Source: Desulfobulbus propionicus
Lineage (GTDB): Bacteria > Desulfobacterota > Desulfobulbia > Desulfobulbales > Desulfobulbaceae
DNA length: 64,000 bases
Assembly: GCA_002748735.1 (NCBI GenBank)
Contig: PDTC01000016.1
Location: forward strand, 1-64,000
Direction: 5' to 3'
Made by a program: the position numbers and the translations under genes. This document shows, in pieces, positions 46,614 to 56,330 of this stretch. The notes beneath the pieces are model-generated. The model was given only the letters and a program-made list of their open reading frames with translations. It searched no databases and was not told the DNA's origin. The first letter of the stretch is position 1; every line of letters begins with the position of its first letter.

Positions 46614-46740
46614 AACAAACCTCTCCTCAAGGTTGGGAAGTAAAAGCGTTGCCTTTTTACCTGTACCCTAGCTCCTTCTGGGAAAAGATCTATAGTACCA
46701 AAGTACAGGTGGTCGATTTTTTCCCGCTTTACCAACGCCA

Positions 46741-46779
46741 AAAAATAAAAAAGGGTGGCCATCCAGCACCGGCCACCCA
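46741..46779 (-). terminator. Intrinsic terminator of glnA
   Basis: On the minus strand GGGTGGCC (46772-46779) pairs with GGCCACCC (46754-46761) around a 10-base loop. It is followed by an uninterrupted T/A-rich run of 13 bases, about 60 bases after the glnA stop. Confidence 0.85.
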
Positions 46780-46839
46780 CGAACTATCGTATACCCGGGA
46801 GAATCCCCGGGCATCTGGTTTTGTCCGTTTTCGTTGAGA

Positions 46840-48168
46840 TCAGTAGTTGCTGAGATAGGCATCCAGCTCCCAGTCAGAGACAGCGGTGCGGAACGACTCC
46901 CATTCACGCTCTTTACCTGCGATATATTTTTCAAAGATATGCTCCCCCAAGGCTTCTCTGGCAATGGGGCTAACCTTGCACTCGTCAATGGCTTCCTTCA
47001 GACTGGTCGGCAGGCTTTCGATACCAGCAGCATCCTTCTCCGCATCAGTCATTTTGTAGATATCAAAATCCACAGCCTCGGGAGGCTGCAGCCTGTTCCT
47101 GATCCCGTCGAGTCCCGAGTTCAGCATGAGGGCAAAGGCAAGGTAAGGGTTACAGCTCGGATCCGGACAGCGCAGTTCCGCCCGGGTACTCATCCCGCGG
47201 GGTGCTGGAATACGAATCATAACAGAACGGTTCGAAGCAGACCATGTTATATAGACAGGTGCTTCGTAGCCCGAGACCAAGCGCTTATAGGAGTTCACCA
47301 GAGGATTGGTCACCGCGACAAAGCCCTTGGCATTCTTCATCAGGCCAGCAATATACTGATGGGCAATTTCACTGAGCTGCAATGGCGACTTTTCGTCAAA
47401 AAAAGCATTAGTACCGTCCAGGGTAAAGAGGGACTGGTTAGTGTGCATGCCAGAGCCACTGATTCCGAAGACCGGTTTAGGCATAAAGGTGGCATGCAGA
47501 CCAAACTGTGCAGCAATTGATTTTACCACCCACTTAAACGTCAGGGTATTATCAGCTGCTGTAAGGGCATCAGCATATTTGAAGTTGATCTCATGCTGCC
47601 CCTCAGCTACCTCATGATGGGAGGCCTCGATCTCGAAGCCCATGGCCTCAAGCGTCTCGATTATCTTACGGCGACAGTTGATATCTGAATCGTATGGGTC
47701 AACATCAAAATAACCGGCAACATCATTGGTCACCGTGGTGGGCAGCCCCTCTTCATCTCGACGAAACAGGAAGAATTCAGCTTCAGTACCCACATTCATC
47801 GTGTACCCCATTTTCCTGGCCTCAGCGAGCATCCGCTTCAAATTAACCCGGGGACATCCTTCAAAGGGCATACCGTCAGATTTGTACACATCGCAGATAA
47901 TACGGGCGGCATTACGGTCATCCCTGTCTCGCCAGGGCAGGACAGTAAAGGAAGAATAATCAGGCTTCAGATACATGTCCGATTCATTGATGCGGACAAA
48001 GCCGTCAATCGACGAACCGTCAAACATCATCAGTCCATCCAGGGCTTTCTCGATCTGGCTGCGAGGAATCGCAATATTTTTTATGAATCCAAAAATATCG
48101 ACAAATTGCATCCGAAAAAAACATACATTTTTTTCCTTAATGATCTCAAGAATTTCCTCACGCGTCAT
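46840..48168 (-). CDS. glnA: Glutamine synthetase, type I (GSI-alpha-like)
   Basis: The 442-residue protein is a type I glutamine synthetase. It has the beta-grasp start with MMFDGSSIDGF, the catalytic GTEAEFFLF (Glu pair) and the HEINFKYADALTAADN loop with the metal-binding HHEVAEGQHE, and RIPAPRGMSTRAELRCPDPSCNPYLAFALML at the end. The length, and the C-terminal DFDIYKMTDAEK rather than the NLYDLP adenylylation segment, mark the GSI-alpha form of Firmicutes and archaea, which is not adenylylated but feedback-inhibited. It is a single-gene unit ending in a clear terminator. Confidence 0.96.
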   Translation of the reverse strand: MTREEILEIIKEKNVCFFRMQFVDIFGFIKNIAIPRSQIEKALDGLMMFDGSSIDGFVRINESDMYLKPDYSSFTVLPWRDRDDRNAARIICDVYKSDGMPFEGCPRVNLKRMLAEARKMGYTMNVGTEAEFFLFRRDEEGLPTTVTNDVAGYFDVDPYDSDINCRRKIIETLEAMGFEIEASHHEVAEGQHEINFKYADALTAADNTLTFKWVVKSIAAQFGLHATFMPKPVFGISGSGMHTNQSLFTLDGTNAFFDEKSPLQLSEIAHQYIAGLMKNAKGFVAVTNPLVNSYKRLVSGYEAPVYITWSASNRSVMIRIPAPRGMSTRAELRCPDPSCNPYLAFALMLNSGLDGIRNRLQPPEAVDFDIYKMTDAEKDAAGIESLPTSLKEAIDECKVSPIAREALGEHIFEKYIAGKEREWESFRTAVSDWELDAYLSNY

Positions 48169-48598
48169 AACTGATTCTCTCTAATAAAGGATGAACGAAC
48201 TATAGGGATAACTGGTTCTTCGCAAACGCGACAGGTGTTCCTTACCAGTTACGTTGCATCTCCGCATACCACAACTTTCCATTGATGTCATTTATTTTGC
48301 AACACAGTCAGTTACGAGCGACTCTCCGGGGAAAGATGCTCCCTCATAACAAGTCCACACCATTAATCTTCTCTTGCGCACAAGCGGCATTATCACCACA
48401 GAACCAGGACTGATCGACCAGCTATCCATTATTGAGAATGATTATTTTTTTCATAGCACACAAGTGCTTCTTTTGTTAGTATTTGTTAGTGTTATTAAAA
48501 AACAGGGTAGGTAAAAGTACTGTTTTGGTCGTTAACGTTTTAAAAATTTTATCTTTTTTATCATCTCTTCACAAAATTCAGATAAGCAGGTAGTACAG
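48169..48598. other. AT-rich gap between glnA and the PilZ gene
   Basis: No protein frame is supported. A Fur-box-like sequence (TGAGAATGATTATTT at 48433-48447) is the only motif. The glnA promoter and the PilZ promoter should both be here, but I cannot place them confidently. Confidence 0.45.
48433..48447. promoter_or_regulatory. Fur-box-like 7-1-7 sequence
   Basis: TGAGAAT-G-ATTATTT agrees with the Fur consensus TGATAAT-N-ATTATCA at 11 of 14 fixed positions. It is about 150 bases upstream of the PilZ gene and is not near an iron gene, so it may be a chance match in AT-rich DNA. Confidence 0.3.
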
Positions 48599-49012
48599 GT
48601 GTATCCAAGAACACAGACATTACCCAGCTCTATGGCAAAGGAGCGAAGATATTTTATTCGTCCTGAAGCGCTCAATCTCCTTGATTATCTTGTCATGGAT
48701 GAACAAGGCCAGCAGGGGGAGTATTCCATGGGCAGGACCCTCAACGTCAGTAAAGGTGGGATCCTCATGGAAACTCATATCCCTCTTTTCAAGGGGATGC
48801 AGGTCATGGTAACTCTGGGATTGAAAGACCAGCTCGTCGACATCATGGGCAAGGTGGTATACACCGTCTTTGCCTCAGGTCGGCACCACAATGGTATCGA
48901 GTTTTTCCATATTAGCGATGCAGATAAACGGATCCTGATAAAATATATTGAAGCTTTTCACAGGAGCTATCCCCCGGATTTGAGCCAATCCGTATACAGC
49001 GTGCAGGGCTAG
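48599..49012 (+). CDS. PilZ-domain c-di-GMP binding protein
   Basis: The 137-residue protein is a stand-alone PilZ domain: the RxxxR-type start (ERRYFIRPEAL) and the (D/N)xSxxG motif as NVSKGGIL, followed by GMQVMVTLGLKDQLVDIMGKVVYT and HHNGIEFFHISD. The first Asp of DxSxxG is Asn here, a common variant. It binds c-di-GMP and so is a second possible effector in a window with a LapD-type receptor. The start GTG 48599 follows a GGT box; the ATG at 48632 would also work. The gene stands alone. Confidence 0.82.
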   Translation: MYPRTQTLPSSMAKERRYFIRPEALNLLDYLVMDEQGQQGEYSMGRTLNVSKGGILMETHIPLFKGMQVMVTLGLKDQLVDIMGKVVYTVFASGRHHNGIEFFHISDADKRILIKYIEAFHRSYPPDLSQSVYSVQG

Positions 49013-49073
49013 AAAAAAAGACAACAACCTTTGACAGTTTAGAATATTCACTCTTCTTAAACAGCCTCGACAT

Positions 49074-50480
49074 TCAGTCTTCCGGGGTATCAGAGGCCAC
49101 GTCAAAGCGAACAATATCATCTTCTCCTATATAGGATCCTATCTGTACCTCAAGTAGCTCCAGCGGGACAACTCCAGGGTTTTCGAGCTGATGCTTGATT
49201 CCGGCGCTGATGTATGTCGACTCGTTTTCATGGAGCAGGATTTCCTGCTCATCCTTCTGTACTCTGGCCGTTCCCGAGACGACGACCCAGTGTTCGTGCC
49301 GATGATGATGCATCTGGCGTGACAGCTTTCCCCCCGGCTTTACGGTAATGCGTTTAATCCTGAAACGCTCCTGTGACTCAAGCGTGGTATGGCTGCCCCA
49401 GGGACGATAAACCGTCTTATGCACCTGAAATTCATCACGCCTCTGTTGCTTTAACCTTTGCACGACTTTTTTGACATCCTGGGAACGATCCATAGGCGCG
49501 ACCAGCACTGCATCAGCAGTTTCGATAACCATGGTATCCCTCAGCCCCACAGCGGTTACCAGGGTATGCTCGGCTCGAATCAGAGAATTCTTCACGTCCT
49601 CCATCATGACGTCACCGCTGGTCACGTTGCCCTGTCCATCCTTGTTGGCCACTTCCCACAATGCCTGCCAGGAACCGATATCACTCCAGCCAATATCAGC
49701 TTCAACCACGGCAGCATGGCGGGTTTTTTCCATAACCGCATAATCAATAGAGTCAGACGGGCAGATCTCCATGGCCTCCCTGGCAAACCGGAAAAAATGA
49801 CCGTCCTTGGTGCCTTTTTCCACCGCCTCTTGCATGGTGCTGACAATTTCCGGAACAAACTGCTCCATCTCCTGAAGCAAGGCAGGGAGACTGAAGGTAA
49901 ACATTCCGGAATTCCATAAATAGGTGTCACTGGCAAGGTACGCCTCTGCGGTGGCTCGGTCCGGCTTTTCCACAAACGATTGAACCGAATGCCCCGCACC
50001 ACGAGCAATATAGCCATAGCCCGTTTCAGGGTGATCCGGAACAATACCGAAGGTAACGAGATTTCCCGCCAGGGCGAGCGCTGCTGCCTCCTGCACAGCC
50101 TCCGCAAAGGCCTCTGGTTTGCCGATGAGATGATCTGCAGGCAGTACCAGTAATACATCTTCCGGATCACCATGCCTTCGACAGTAGAGGGCGGCCCCAC
50201 AGATGGCCGGAGCGGTGTTACGTCCCAAAGGTTCCAGTAAAAGGGTAAAGTCCTCAAAGAGCCCGAGTTCGCCGACCTGGCTCTGCGTCATAAAGCGGTG
50301 CTCTTCGCCGACAACGATCAGGGGCGCCTTCATCGCTGCAATGGAGGCGAGCCGTAAGACTGTATTCTGCAACAGAGAATACTCACCAATGAGGCTGATG
50401 ACCTGTTTGGGATAAAGCTCCCGGGAAAGAGGCCAGAGCCTGGAGCCCGTGCCCCCGGCAAGAATAACAGGCTGTATCAT
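49074..50480 (-). CDS. manC: Mannose-1-phosphate guanylyltransferase / mannose-6-phosphate isomerase
   Basis: The 468-residue protein is the type II bifunctional enzyme (ManC/CpsB/AlgA). The nucleotidyltransferase half carries LAGGTGSRLWPLSRELYPKQ, the ALGRNTAPAI-type loop as EPLGRNTAPAI, VLPADHLI, and FVEKPD. The C-terminal cupin half carries PWGSHTTLE…FRIKRITVKPGGKLSRQMHHHRHEHWVVVSGTA. It makes GDP-mannose from mannose 6-phosphate together with ManB, the gene next upstream. The start is ATG 50480, with GGAA six bases upstream. Confidence 0.95.
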   Translation of the reverse strand: MIQPVILAGGTGSRLWPLSRELYPKQVISLIGEYSLLQNTVLRLASIAAMKAPLIVVGEEHRFMTQSQVGELGLFEDFTLLLEPLGRNTAPAICGAALYCRRHGDPEDVLLVLPADHLIGKPEAFAEAVQEAAALALAGNLVTFGIVPDHPETGYGYIARGAGHSVQSFVEKPDRATAEAYLASDTYLWNSGMFTFSLPALLQEMEQFVPEIVSTMQEAVEKGTKDGHFFRFAREAMEICPSDSIDYAVMEKTRHAAVVEADIGWSDIGSWQALWEVANKDGQGNVTSGDVMMEDVKNSLIRAEHTLVTAVGLRDTMVIETADAVLVAPMDRSQDVKKVVQRLKQQRRDEFQVHKTVYRPWGSHTTLESQERFRIKRITVKPGGKLSRQMHHHRHEHWVVVSGTARVQKDEQEILLHENESTYISAGIKHQLENPGVVPLELLEVQIGSYIGEDDIVRFDVASDTPED

Positions 50481-50570
50481 CACAACATTCCTTTTAATCG
50501 CCGTACCAGAAGGCACGGTCTGTGGTCGTAAGAAAGACGATCGTCGTAGTGGATAATGGCAAACCGTGCC

Positions 50571-51947
50571 TCAACTCTCCCGTATGAGCGTCAGCAGCTC
50601 ATGGGTTTTCTTTTCCAGCAGCGCTGCGTCACCGCGGGTTTCGACATTGAGGCGCAGCACCGGTTCAGTATTCGATTGCCGCAGATTGAAGCGGTATGTC
50701 GGATAGGTGATGGATATGCCATCGGTGGTGTCCCGCTCTCCATCAGTGTAGCGTTGCTCCACCAGGGCAAGGACACGATCCGGATCCGCCACCCGTGAGT
50801 TGATCTCGCCGCTTACCGGAAAAGCAGTGATGCGCTCATCCACCATCCGGGAAAGTGGCAGCCCTGTCTCGCTGATACACTGCGCCACCAGCAGCCAGGG
50901 AATCATTCCGGAGTCACAGTAACCGAACATCCGGAAATAATGATGCGCTGACATCTCACCTCCATAGACCGCATTCACCTGACGCATCTTCTCTTTGATA
51001 AAGGCGTGGCCGGTCTTGGTCATCAACGCTACACCGCCGGCTTTTTCCACCATCTCCACAGTATTCCAGACCAGTCTGGGATCGTGCAGAATAGTGGACC
51101 CGGGATGCTGTTTCAGTATCGCCGTGGCCAGGAGACCAACGATATAGTAACCCTCAATGAACCGCCCCTGCTCGTCAAAGAAAAAACATCGGTCAAAATC
51201 CCCGTCCCAGGCAATGCCCATGTCAGCTCCGTGGGAAAGCACCGCGTCGGCGGTCACCGATCTCTTCTCCGGGAGCAGAGGGTTGGGGACACCGTTGGGA
51301 AAGGTGCCGTCTGGCTTATGATGCAGTTTAACGAACTGAAAGGGCAGATACGTTTCCAACAGATCGACCACCGCACCGGCAGTACCATTACCGCTGTTGA
51401 CCACCAGTTTCAAGGGGGCAAGATGCTCAGCCCTTACATATCCCAGCAGGTGACGAACATAGTCCTCTTTCTTCCCTGCAGGCAGCCGTTGCCCCCTTTT
51501 TCCGCACAGTTCTGCCCGCTTCTTTTCCACCCAGGTATCATCAGCAGCATGCGCCTCTAACGCGTTCAGGCCAGTGTCACCTGAAACCGGACGTGCCCCT
51601 TGCTGTACCAGTTTCATTCCATTGTACTCGGCCGGGTTATGACTGGCGGTCACCATGATCCCACCACCAACCCCTGCCGCCTCGCCACTGAACACCGCAT
51701 GGTAGACCTCTTCTGTACCACAAAGCCCCAAGTCGATGATATCAACGCCACAGGCGAGCAGCTGATCAATCACCGCTGTTGCAAGGTCCTCACTGGAAAG
51801 CCGCATATCCCGGCCGACCACGACCGTTTCCGGATGAAACCGATCGACAAAGGCCAGGGCCACCCTGGCAGCAAGCTCCGGGTGCAGTTCCTCCGGGACC
51901 TTTCCCCGGATATCATACGCTTTGAAACAGGATAGATAGGCTCCCAT
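50571..51947 (-). CDS. manB: Phosphomannomutase / phosphoglucomutase
   Basis: The 458-residue alpha-D-phosphohexomutase begins SCFKAYDIRGKVPEEL and carries the phosphoserine loop MVTASHNPAEYNG, the metal loop DGDFDRCFFFDE, and the sugar-binding GGEMSAHHYF and SNTEPVLRLNVE near the C-terminus. It converts mannose 6-phosphate to mannose 1-phosphate for ManC. It is followed by manC after about 90 bases on the same strand, so the pair probably forms one GDP-mannose operon. Confidence 0.93.
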   Translation of the reverse strand: MGAYLSCFKAYDIRGKVPEELHPELAARVALAFVDRFHPETVVVGRDMRLSSEDLATAVIDQLLACGVDIIDLGLCGTEEVYHAVFSGEAAGVGGGIMVTASHNPAEYNGMKLVQQGARPVSGDTGLNALEAHAADDTWVEKKRAELCGKRGQRLPAGKKEDYVRHLLGYVRAEHLAPLKLVVNSGNGTAGAVVDLLETYLPFQFVKLHHKPDGTFPNGVPNPLLPEKRSVTADAVLSHGADMGIAWDGDFDRCFFFDEQGRFIEGYYIVGLLATAILKQHPGSTILHDPRLVWNTVEMVEKAGGVALMTKTGHAFIKEKMRQVNAVYGGEMSAHHYFRMFGYCDSGMIPWLLVAQCISETGLPLSRMVDERITAFPVSGEINSRVADPDRVLALVEQRYTDGERDTTDGISITYPTYRFNLRQSNTEPVLRLNVETRGDAALLEKKTHELLTLIRES

Positions 51948-52098
51948 TCTTTCTCTCCAAGCATTGTTTTGTATAAATCATCACAATCGAGTATGTTCTG
52001 GCCACATCCGTCCAGCCCATTACAGGAAGGGACAGATATTGCATTGTAGCAGATCTGAACAGGATGTCACCACTGTCATACCGTGAAAGGAGACCACA

Positions 52099-52992
52099 TT
52101 GAAAGGTATTATTCTCGCCGGTGGTTCCGGCACCAGGCTGTACCCTCTCACCAGGGTGCTGTCTAAACAGTTGATTCCTGTGTATGACAAACCCATGATC
52201 TACTATCCCCTCTCTGTCCTTATGCTTGCAGGGATAAGAGAAATTCTCATCATCTCAACACCCCACGATCTGCCCCGCTTCTCTGAACTGTTCGGTAACG
52301 GCAGCCAGCTCGGGTTGACCATTCGCTATGCTGAGCAGCCCAGGCCCGAAGGACTGGCGCAGGCCTTTCTCATTGGCAAAGACTTTATCGGCGAGGACTC
52401 GGTCTGCCTGGTACTGGGTGACAACATCTTTTTTGGCCCTGGCTTTGCCAGCATCGTTCAGCGCTGCAGTCAACTGCAGGAAGGTGGCACTATTTTTGGG
52501 TATCTGGTCAAGGACCCCACGCGCTACGGGGTGGTGGAATTTGACAGCGACAACCGGGTGATCGGTATTGAAGAAAAACCGAAGATACCAAAGAGCCGGT
52601 ATGCGGTTCCTGGTCTCTACTTCTATGACAACGAGGTGGTTCGAGTGGCAGAAGGTCTTCACCCATCTTCGCGGGGAGAGCTGGAGATCACCGATCTCAA
52701 CCTCCACTACCTGCACCGCCAGCAACTCAAGGTGGAGTTACTGGGACGTGGTTTCTGCTGGCTGGACACGGGTACCCATGAGTCTCTGCAACAGGCTTCC
52801 AGCTATGTGCAGGCCGTGCAGGACCGACAGGGTCTGAAAATTGCCTGTATCGAGGAAATCGCATACGCACGGGGATACATTGATCGCGGCCAGATAGAGG
52901 CTCTGGCCCGGCCCATGATGAAAAACCAGTACGGCCAATACCTCATGAGTCTGATCGAAACACAGAAAAACGGCATTGAGGGACAGGCATGA
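52099..52992 (+). CDS. rfbA: Glucose-1-phosphate thymidylyltransferase
   Basis: The 297-residue protein begins [45 protein letters not shown], the RfbA/RmlA signature, and has [34 protein letters not shown] and [13 protein letters not shown]. It makes dTDP-glucose, the first step toward dTDP-rhamnose. TTG 52099 is the start, with an AAAGGAG box. It is read divergently from manB. Its stop overlaps the ATG of rfbD in ATGA. rfbB and rfbC are not in the window. Confidence 0.96.
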   Translation: MKGIILAGGSGTRLYPLTRVLSKQLIPVYDKPMIYYPLSVLMLAGIREILIISTPHDLPRFSELFGNGSQLGLTIRYAEQPRPEGLAQAFLIGKDFIGEDSVCLVLGDNIFFGPGFASIVQRCSQLQEGGTIFGYLVKDPTRYGVVEFDSDNRVIGIEEKPKIPKSRYAVPGLYFYDNEVVRVAEGLHPSSRGELEITDLNLHYLHRQQLKVELLGRGFCWLDTGTHESLQQASSYVQAVQDRQGLKIACIEEIAYARGYIDRGQIEALARPMMKNQYGQYLMSLIETQKNGIEGQA

Positions 52993-53888
52993 AAATTCTC
53001 ATCACCGGTGGCAACGGCCAGCTCGGAACAGACTGCCTGGACATCCTTGGGGTGTCGCATGAGTGTAAAAGTACCGACTACCAGGAACTGGATATCACCA
53101 ACCAGAACCAGGTCACCTCCTACCTTACAGCGACAAATCCCGAGGTGGTCATCAACTGCGCAGCGTACACGGCAGTGGACCGCTGCGAAAACGACGAGGC
53201 AAAATGCCGCGCCATCAACGCTCAGGGACCGGCCAATCTGGCCACAGCGTGCAACTCGGTTGGCGCCAGGTTTATCCACATCTCAACTGACTACGTCTTT
53301 GACGGCAAAAAACCTGCACCTCAGTACTACCAGGAACAAGATCCTGTACATCCCCTGTCAGTGTACGGTGCCACGAAACTGCAAGGAGAACTCGCCGCAC
53401 AGCACGCCGAAAACCACCTCATTCTCCGGCCAGCATGGCTGTATGGCATTGGTGGTGCCAACTTTCTCAAGACCATGCTTCGTCTGGCCGTGGCCGATCC
53501 GACCCGCACCATCCGTGTCGTCGATGACCAGTTCGGCTCACTGACTTGGTCTTACAGCCTGGCACGACAGATAGCCGTTGTTCTCGATAATGACCTGCAG
53601 GGAATCGCTCACGCCACTGCCGAGGGGTACAGCAACTGGTATCAGGCAGCAAAATATTTCCTGCAGAGGATGGGAGTGAACCACACCATTGAGCCATGCA
53701 CCACCAGTGAGTACCCCACTCCTGCTCACCGTCCGGGCAACTCGATTCTGGAGAACACCCGTCTGAAACAGGCAGGGAAAAACGTGATGCGTGACTGGAA
53801 AGAGGACGTCGACCTGTTCATCGAAAAATTTCGAGAACAACTGCTGACCGAGGCTGTCGCTGCAGCCGGGAAACAGGCCATTCCCTGA
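52989..53888 (+). CDS. rfbD: dTDP-4-dehydrorhamnose reductase
   Basis: The 299-residue short-chain dehydrogenase has the NADPH-binding start [46 protein letters not shown] and the catalytic YxxxK as [10 protein letters not shown]. It makes the last step to dTDP-L-rhamnose. An ATGA overlap with rfbA indicates translational coupling. The missing RfbB and RfbC enzymes must be encoded elsewhere. Confidence 0.95.
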   Translation: MKILITGGNGQLGTDCLDILGVSHECKSTDYQELDITNQNQVTSYLTATNPEVVINCAAYTAVDRCENDEAKCRAINAQGPANLATACNSVGARFIHISTDYVFDGKKPAPQYYQEQDPVHPLSVYGATKLQGELAAQHAENHLILRPAWLYGIGGANFLKTMLRLAVADPTRTIRVVDDQFGSLTWSYSLARQIAVVLDNDLQGIAHATAEGYSNWYQAAKYFLQRMGVNHTIEPCTTSEYPTPAHRPGNSILENTRLKQAGKNVMRDWKEDVDLFIEKFREQLLTEAVAAAGKQAIP

Positions 53889-53914
53889 TTCTTCACCTCA
53901 GGGTTACCCCCTGG

Positions 53915-54478
53915 CTAGAATAAGGCAGCCTGTTGTCGAACAACCGTATCGGGTGAAATAGCCGGCTCCTTGGGAAGAAAATATTTTCTAATCTCTGGAT
54001 CGTTGATCCAGCGCTGCAACTCCGAGGCCCCCAACTGCAGGTAAGGGCTGACAAGTGATTTTTTAAGCATATCATTAGTGGAGGAAAGACTTGAAGCCAG
54101 AAACATATACAGCATTGACGTCAAGACAACGCCTTTCACCAGGCCAAGACCCAACCCCAACAGCCGGTCAAACCAGCCAAGAAAAGTGAGTTCCATCACC
54201 TTGCGCAAGAGTTTACCAAGCAGAATAAATCCTGCTGCAAAGAGAAGGAACATCAGGCCAAAACTGACAAGAAAGACGAGCCTGGGGTTTTCGAGGAAGC
54301 CTTGTACATGGGGTACCAGCTCACCACTGTACTGCCCGGCCAGCAGATAACTGCCCACCAGGGCAAAAAAAGCGGCCAGCTGGCGCATAAAGCCAATCCA
54401 GCCTCCCCTGATCATAAAAAAAAACAGAATACAGACAACAATCATGTCAAAAACTGAAACATCGGCAATAAAAGACAC
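53915..54478 (-). CDS. CvpA-family membrane protein
   Basis: The 187-residue protein starts at GTG 54478, which has an AGGAGA box in front. It has four predicted membrane helices: FDMIVVCILFFFMIRGGWIGF, LAAFFALVGSYLLAG, LVFLVSFGLMFLLFAAGFILLGKLL and DRLLGLGLGLVKGVVLTSMLYMFL. The KxxxFGxxDRxxGxxxGxxKG signature of CvpA is present in FLGWFDRLLGLGLGLVKG. The family is linked to colicin V production and to peptidoglycan and envelope stress. It is convergent to rfbD and divergent from the phosphopantetheinyl transferase gene. Confidence 0.88.
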   Translation of the reverse strand: MSFIADVSVFDMIVVCILFFFMIRGGWIGFMRQLAAFFALVGSYLLAGQYSGELVPHVQGFLENPRLVFLVSFGLMFLLFAAGFILLGKLLRKVMELTFLGWFDRLLGLGLGLVKGVVLTSMLYMFLASSLSSTNDMLKKSLVSPYLQLGASELQRWINDPEIRKYFLPKEPAISPDTVVRQQAALF

Positions 54479-54574
54479 GGTTCTTCTCTCCTGAGAGCTT
54501 CGTGATATACAAAATGACACGTATATTTTTCCCAACTATATCCGATCCCGCCCCCCAGACAAGAACAAATTCCC

Positions 54575-55357
54575 ATGCACGCTGTACGTTCCTTATCTGT
54601 TAACCCGGCCTGGGATGCTCTCTGCCCTGTAATGGCAAAGGCCCTGCGGGTCCCGACAGCGATGGTGGCGATAGACCTGGGACGAATGCAGCCATTGCTG
54701 CACCAGCGGAAAACCGGAACAGATCCCCTGAGGCGCTGCCTCTCGATTGAAGAACAGCAATATTTTTCCCGGTTTCATTCGGAAAAAAGGATAAAAGAGT
54801 GGCTTGGAGGCAGACTCGCGGCAAAAATGAGTCTCTGTCAGCTGCAGGGAGTACAGCCGGCAACAACAGCAATTTTGGCCCAATGGACTGTCCTTCCTGA
54901 TATCAATGGCCGCCCTGTTCCTTTTTGTCGAAACAGCTCCATGCCCCTACCAGCGCTTTCCATCTCCCACAGCGAGGACTTTGCGGTTGCCCTCGCTACC
55001 CGGGCCGCTGACTGCGGTATTGATCTCCAGAAAATTTCCAGCAAGCTGCCCAGACTCATGCAACGCTTTACGACCCCTGAAGAGCTCGATCTTTTCCAGC
55101 AGCAACGTCCAGAAGAAAACGACGACGCACACCTGACCATGATCTGGACAGCAAAGGAGGCGTTTAAAAAAGCGCAACTGTATGATAGCCACGTCTCTTT
55201 TCAAGGGATCTCCATTCGCAGCGTTGAATGGTCTTTTGAGGAAAAATTACTGGCAGCAGAATGTCATTGTCAGCAGCCTGTAAAGAGAAGTATGGTCTTC
55301 ATCTCTGGTATTCAAGGGTATAACATCGCGTGCTGTCTTGGAGGCCGCCATGCCTGA
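54575..55357 (+). CDS. 4'-phosphopantetheinyl transferase superfamily protein
   Basis: The 260-residue protein has an Sfp-type layout. GRLAAK is followed by NGRPVPF, LSISHSEDFAVALA, the metal-binding CGIDLQKIS and the helix WTAKEAFKKA. It probably transfers the 4'-phosphopantetheine arm of coenzyme A to a carrier protein. Which carrier is unknown, because no polyketide, peptide or fatty-acid synthase gene is nearby. Its 3' end overlaps mutM by eight bases. Confidence 0.82.
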   Translation: MHAVRSLSVNPAWDALCPVMAKALRVPTAMVAIDLGRMQPLLHQRKTGTDPLRRCLSIEEQQYFSRFHSEKRIKEWLGGRLAAKMSLCQLQGVQPATTAILAQWTVLPDINGRPVPFCRNSSMPLPALSISHSEDFAVALATRAADCGIDLQKISSKLPRLMQRFTTPEELDLFQQQRPEENDDAHLTMIWTAKEAFKKAQLYDSHVSFQGISIRSVEWSFEEKLLAAECHCQQPVKRSMVFISGIQGYNIACCLGGRHA

Positions 55358-56186
55358 ACTTCCCGAAGTCGAGGTTACCCGCAGAGGGCTCCTCCCCCAC
55401 CTGACGGAGCGCAGGATCGTACGCCTCGCAACCAGCGGCAAACGGTTACGCCTGCCTGTCCGGCGAAAATTATTGCAGCGCTGCCTGATAGACGCGGTTG
55501 TCACCGGCATTGAGCGAAGGGCAAAATATCTTTTATTTCGTATAGAGAACGGCGCGACCATGGTGGTCCACCTCGGCATGACCGGCAAACTTGGCATCTT
55601 TCCGGCAACAGCGCCGCCCGCCCGGCATGATCACCTTCGGTTGACCCTGGATAACGGCCTGGAGTTACGGTTCAACGACAGCCGCCGTTTTGGCAGTGTG
55701 CAAATATGGTCACCTGAAACTATTTCTGGCATGGAGACTCAATTCGAGCAGCAACAGGGCCTTGAACCGCTCGATGAGAACTTTACTCCGGGCATACTGG
55801 CAACGCTTGCGGCAAACCGGCATCTCCCAATCAAACAATTCCTGATGAATTCCCGCCTGATCGCAGGCATCGGCAATATCTACGCCAACGAGAGCCTGTT
55901 CACGGCTGGAATACATCCGCTTACCCCGGCCTGCAAACTGCAGCCCAAGCAATGGACCAGGCTGGTTAAGAGCATCCGAACGACCTTGCGTAAGGCAATA
56001 GACGCGGGAGGCACGACGATCTCTGACTTTATCAGCAGCAGTGGTCAGCCGGGGTACTTTCAGCTACAACTGGCAGTCTACCAGCAGGACGGGACCTCCT
56101 GTCGTATTTGTGGAAAAATGATACAAAAAATAGTTCTGGGCGGGCGGGCCACCTATTTCTGTGCTGGCTGTCAAAAAAAACGATAG
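55350..56186 (+). CDS. mutM: Formamidopyrimidine-DNA glycosylase
   Basis: The 278-residue protein begins with the mature PELPEVEVTRRGL (Pro2 nucleophile after Met). It has the catalytic Lys in HLGMTGKL, the helix-two-turn-helix IAGIGNIYANESLF, and the C-terminal zinc finger CRICGKMIQKIVLGGRATYFCAGC (Cys4). It removes oxidised purines such as 8-oxoguanine. ATG 55350 is the start, since the true enzyme begins MPELPEV. It overlaps the transferase gene. Confidence 0.96.
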   Translation: MPELPEVEVTRRGLLPHLTERRIVRLATSGKRLRLPVRRKLLQRCLIDAVVTGIERRAKYLLFRIENGATMVVHLGMTGKLGIFPATAPPARHDHLRLTLDNGLELRFNDSRRFGSVQIWSPETISGMETQFEQQQGLEPLDENFTPGILATLAANRHLPIKQFLMNSRLIAGIGNIYANESLFTAGIHPLTPACKLQPKQWTRLVKSIRTTLRKAIDAGGTTISDFISSSGQPGYFQLQLAVYQQDGTSCRICGKMIQKIVLGGRATYFCAGCQKKR

Positions 56187-56330
56187 AGGAGCCTGTTAAA
56201 AAGAGGCTAACAGAAAAAGAGTATTATCGTCTTTTTGACAGTACTATCCCGCTGTTTTATCGAAGAAGAGAGAGACAAAAACGCTGACGACAAGCAGTGC
56301 CATGACGAGGCGAAGACGATATAGGTATAC

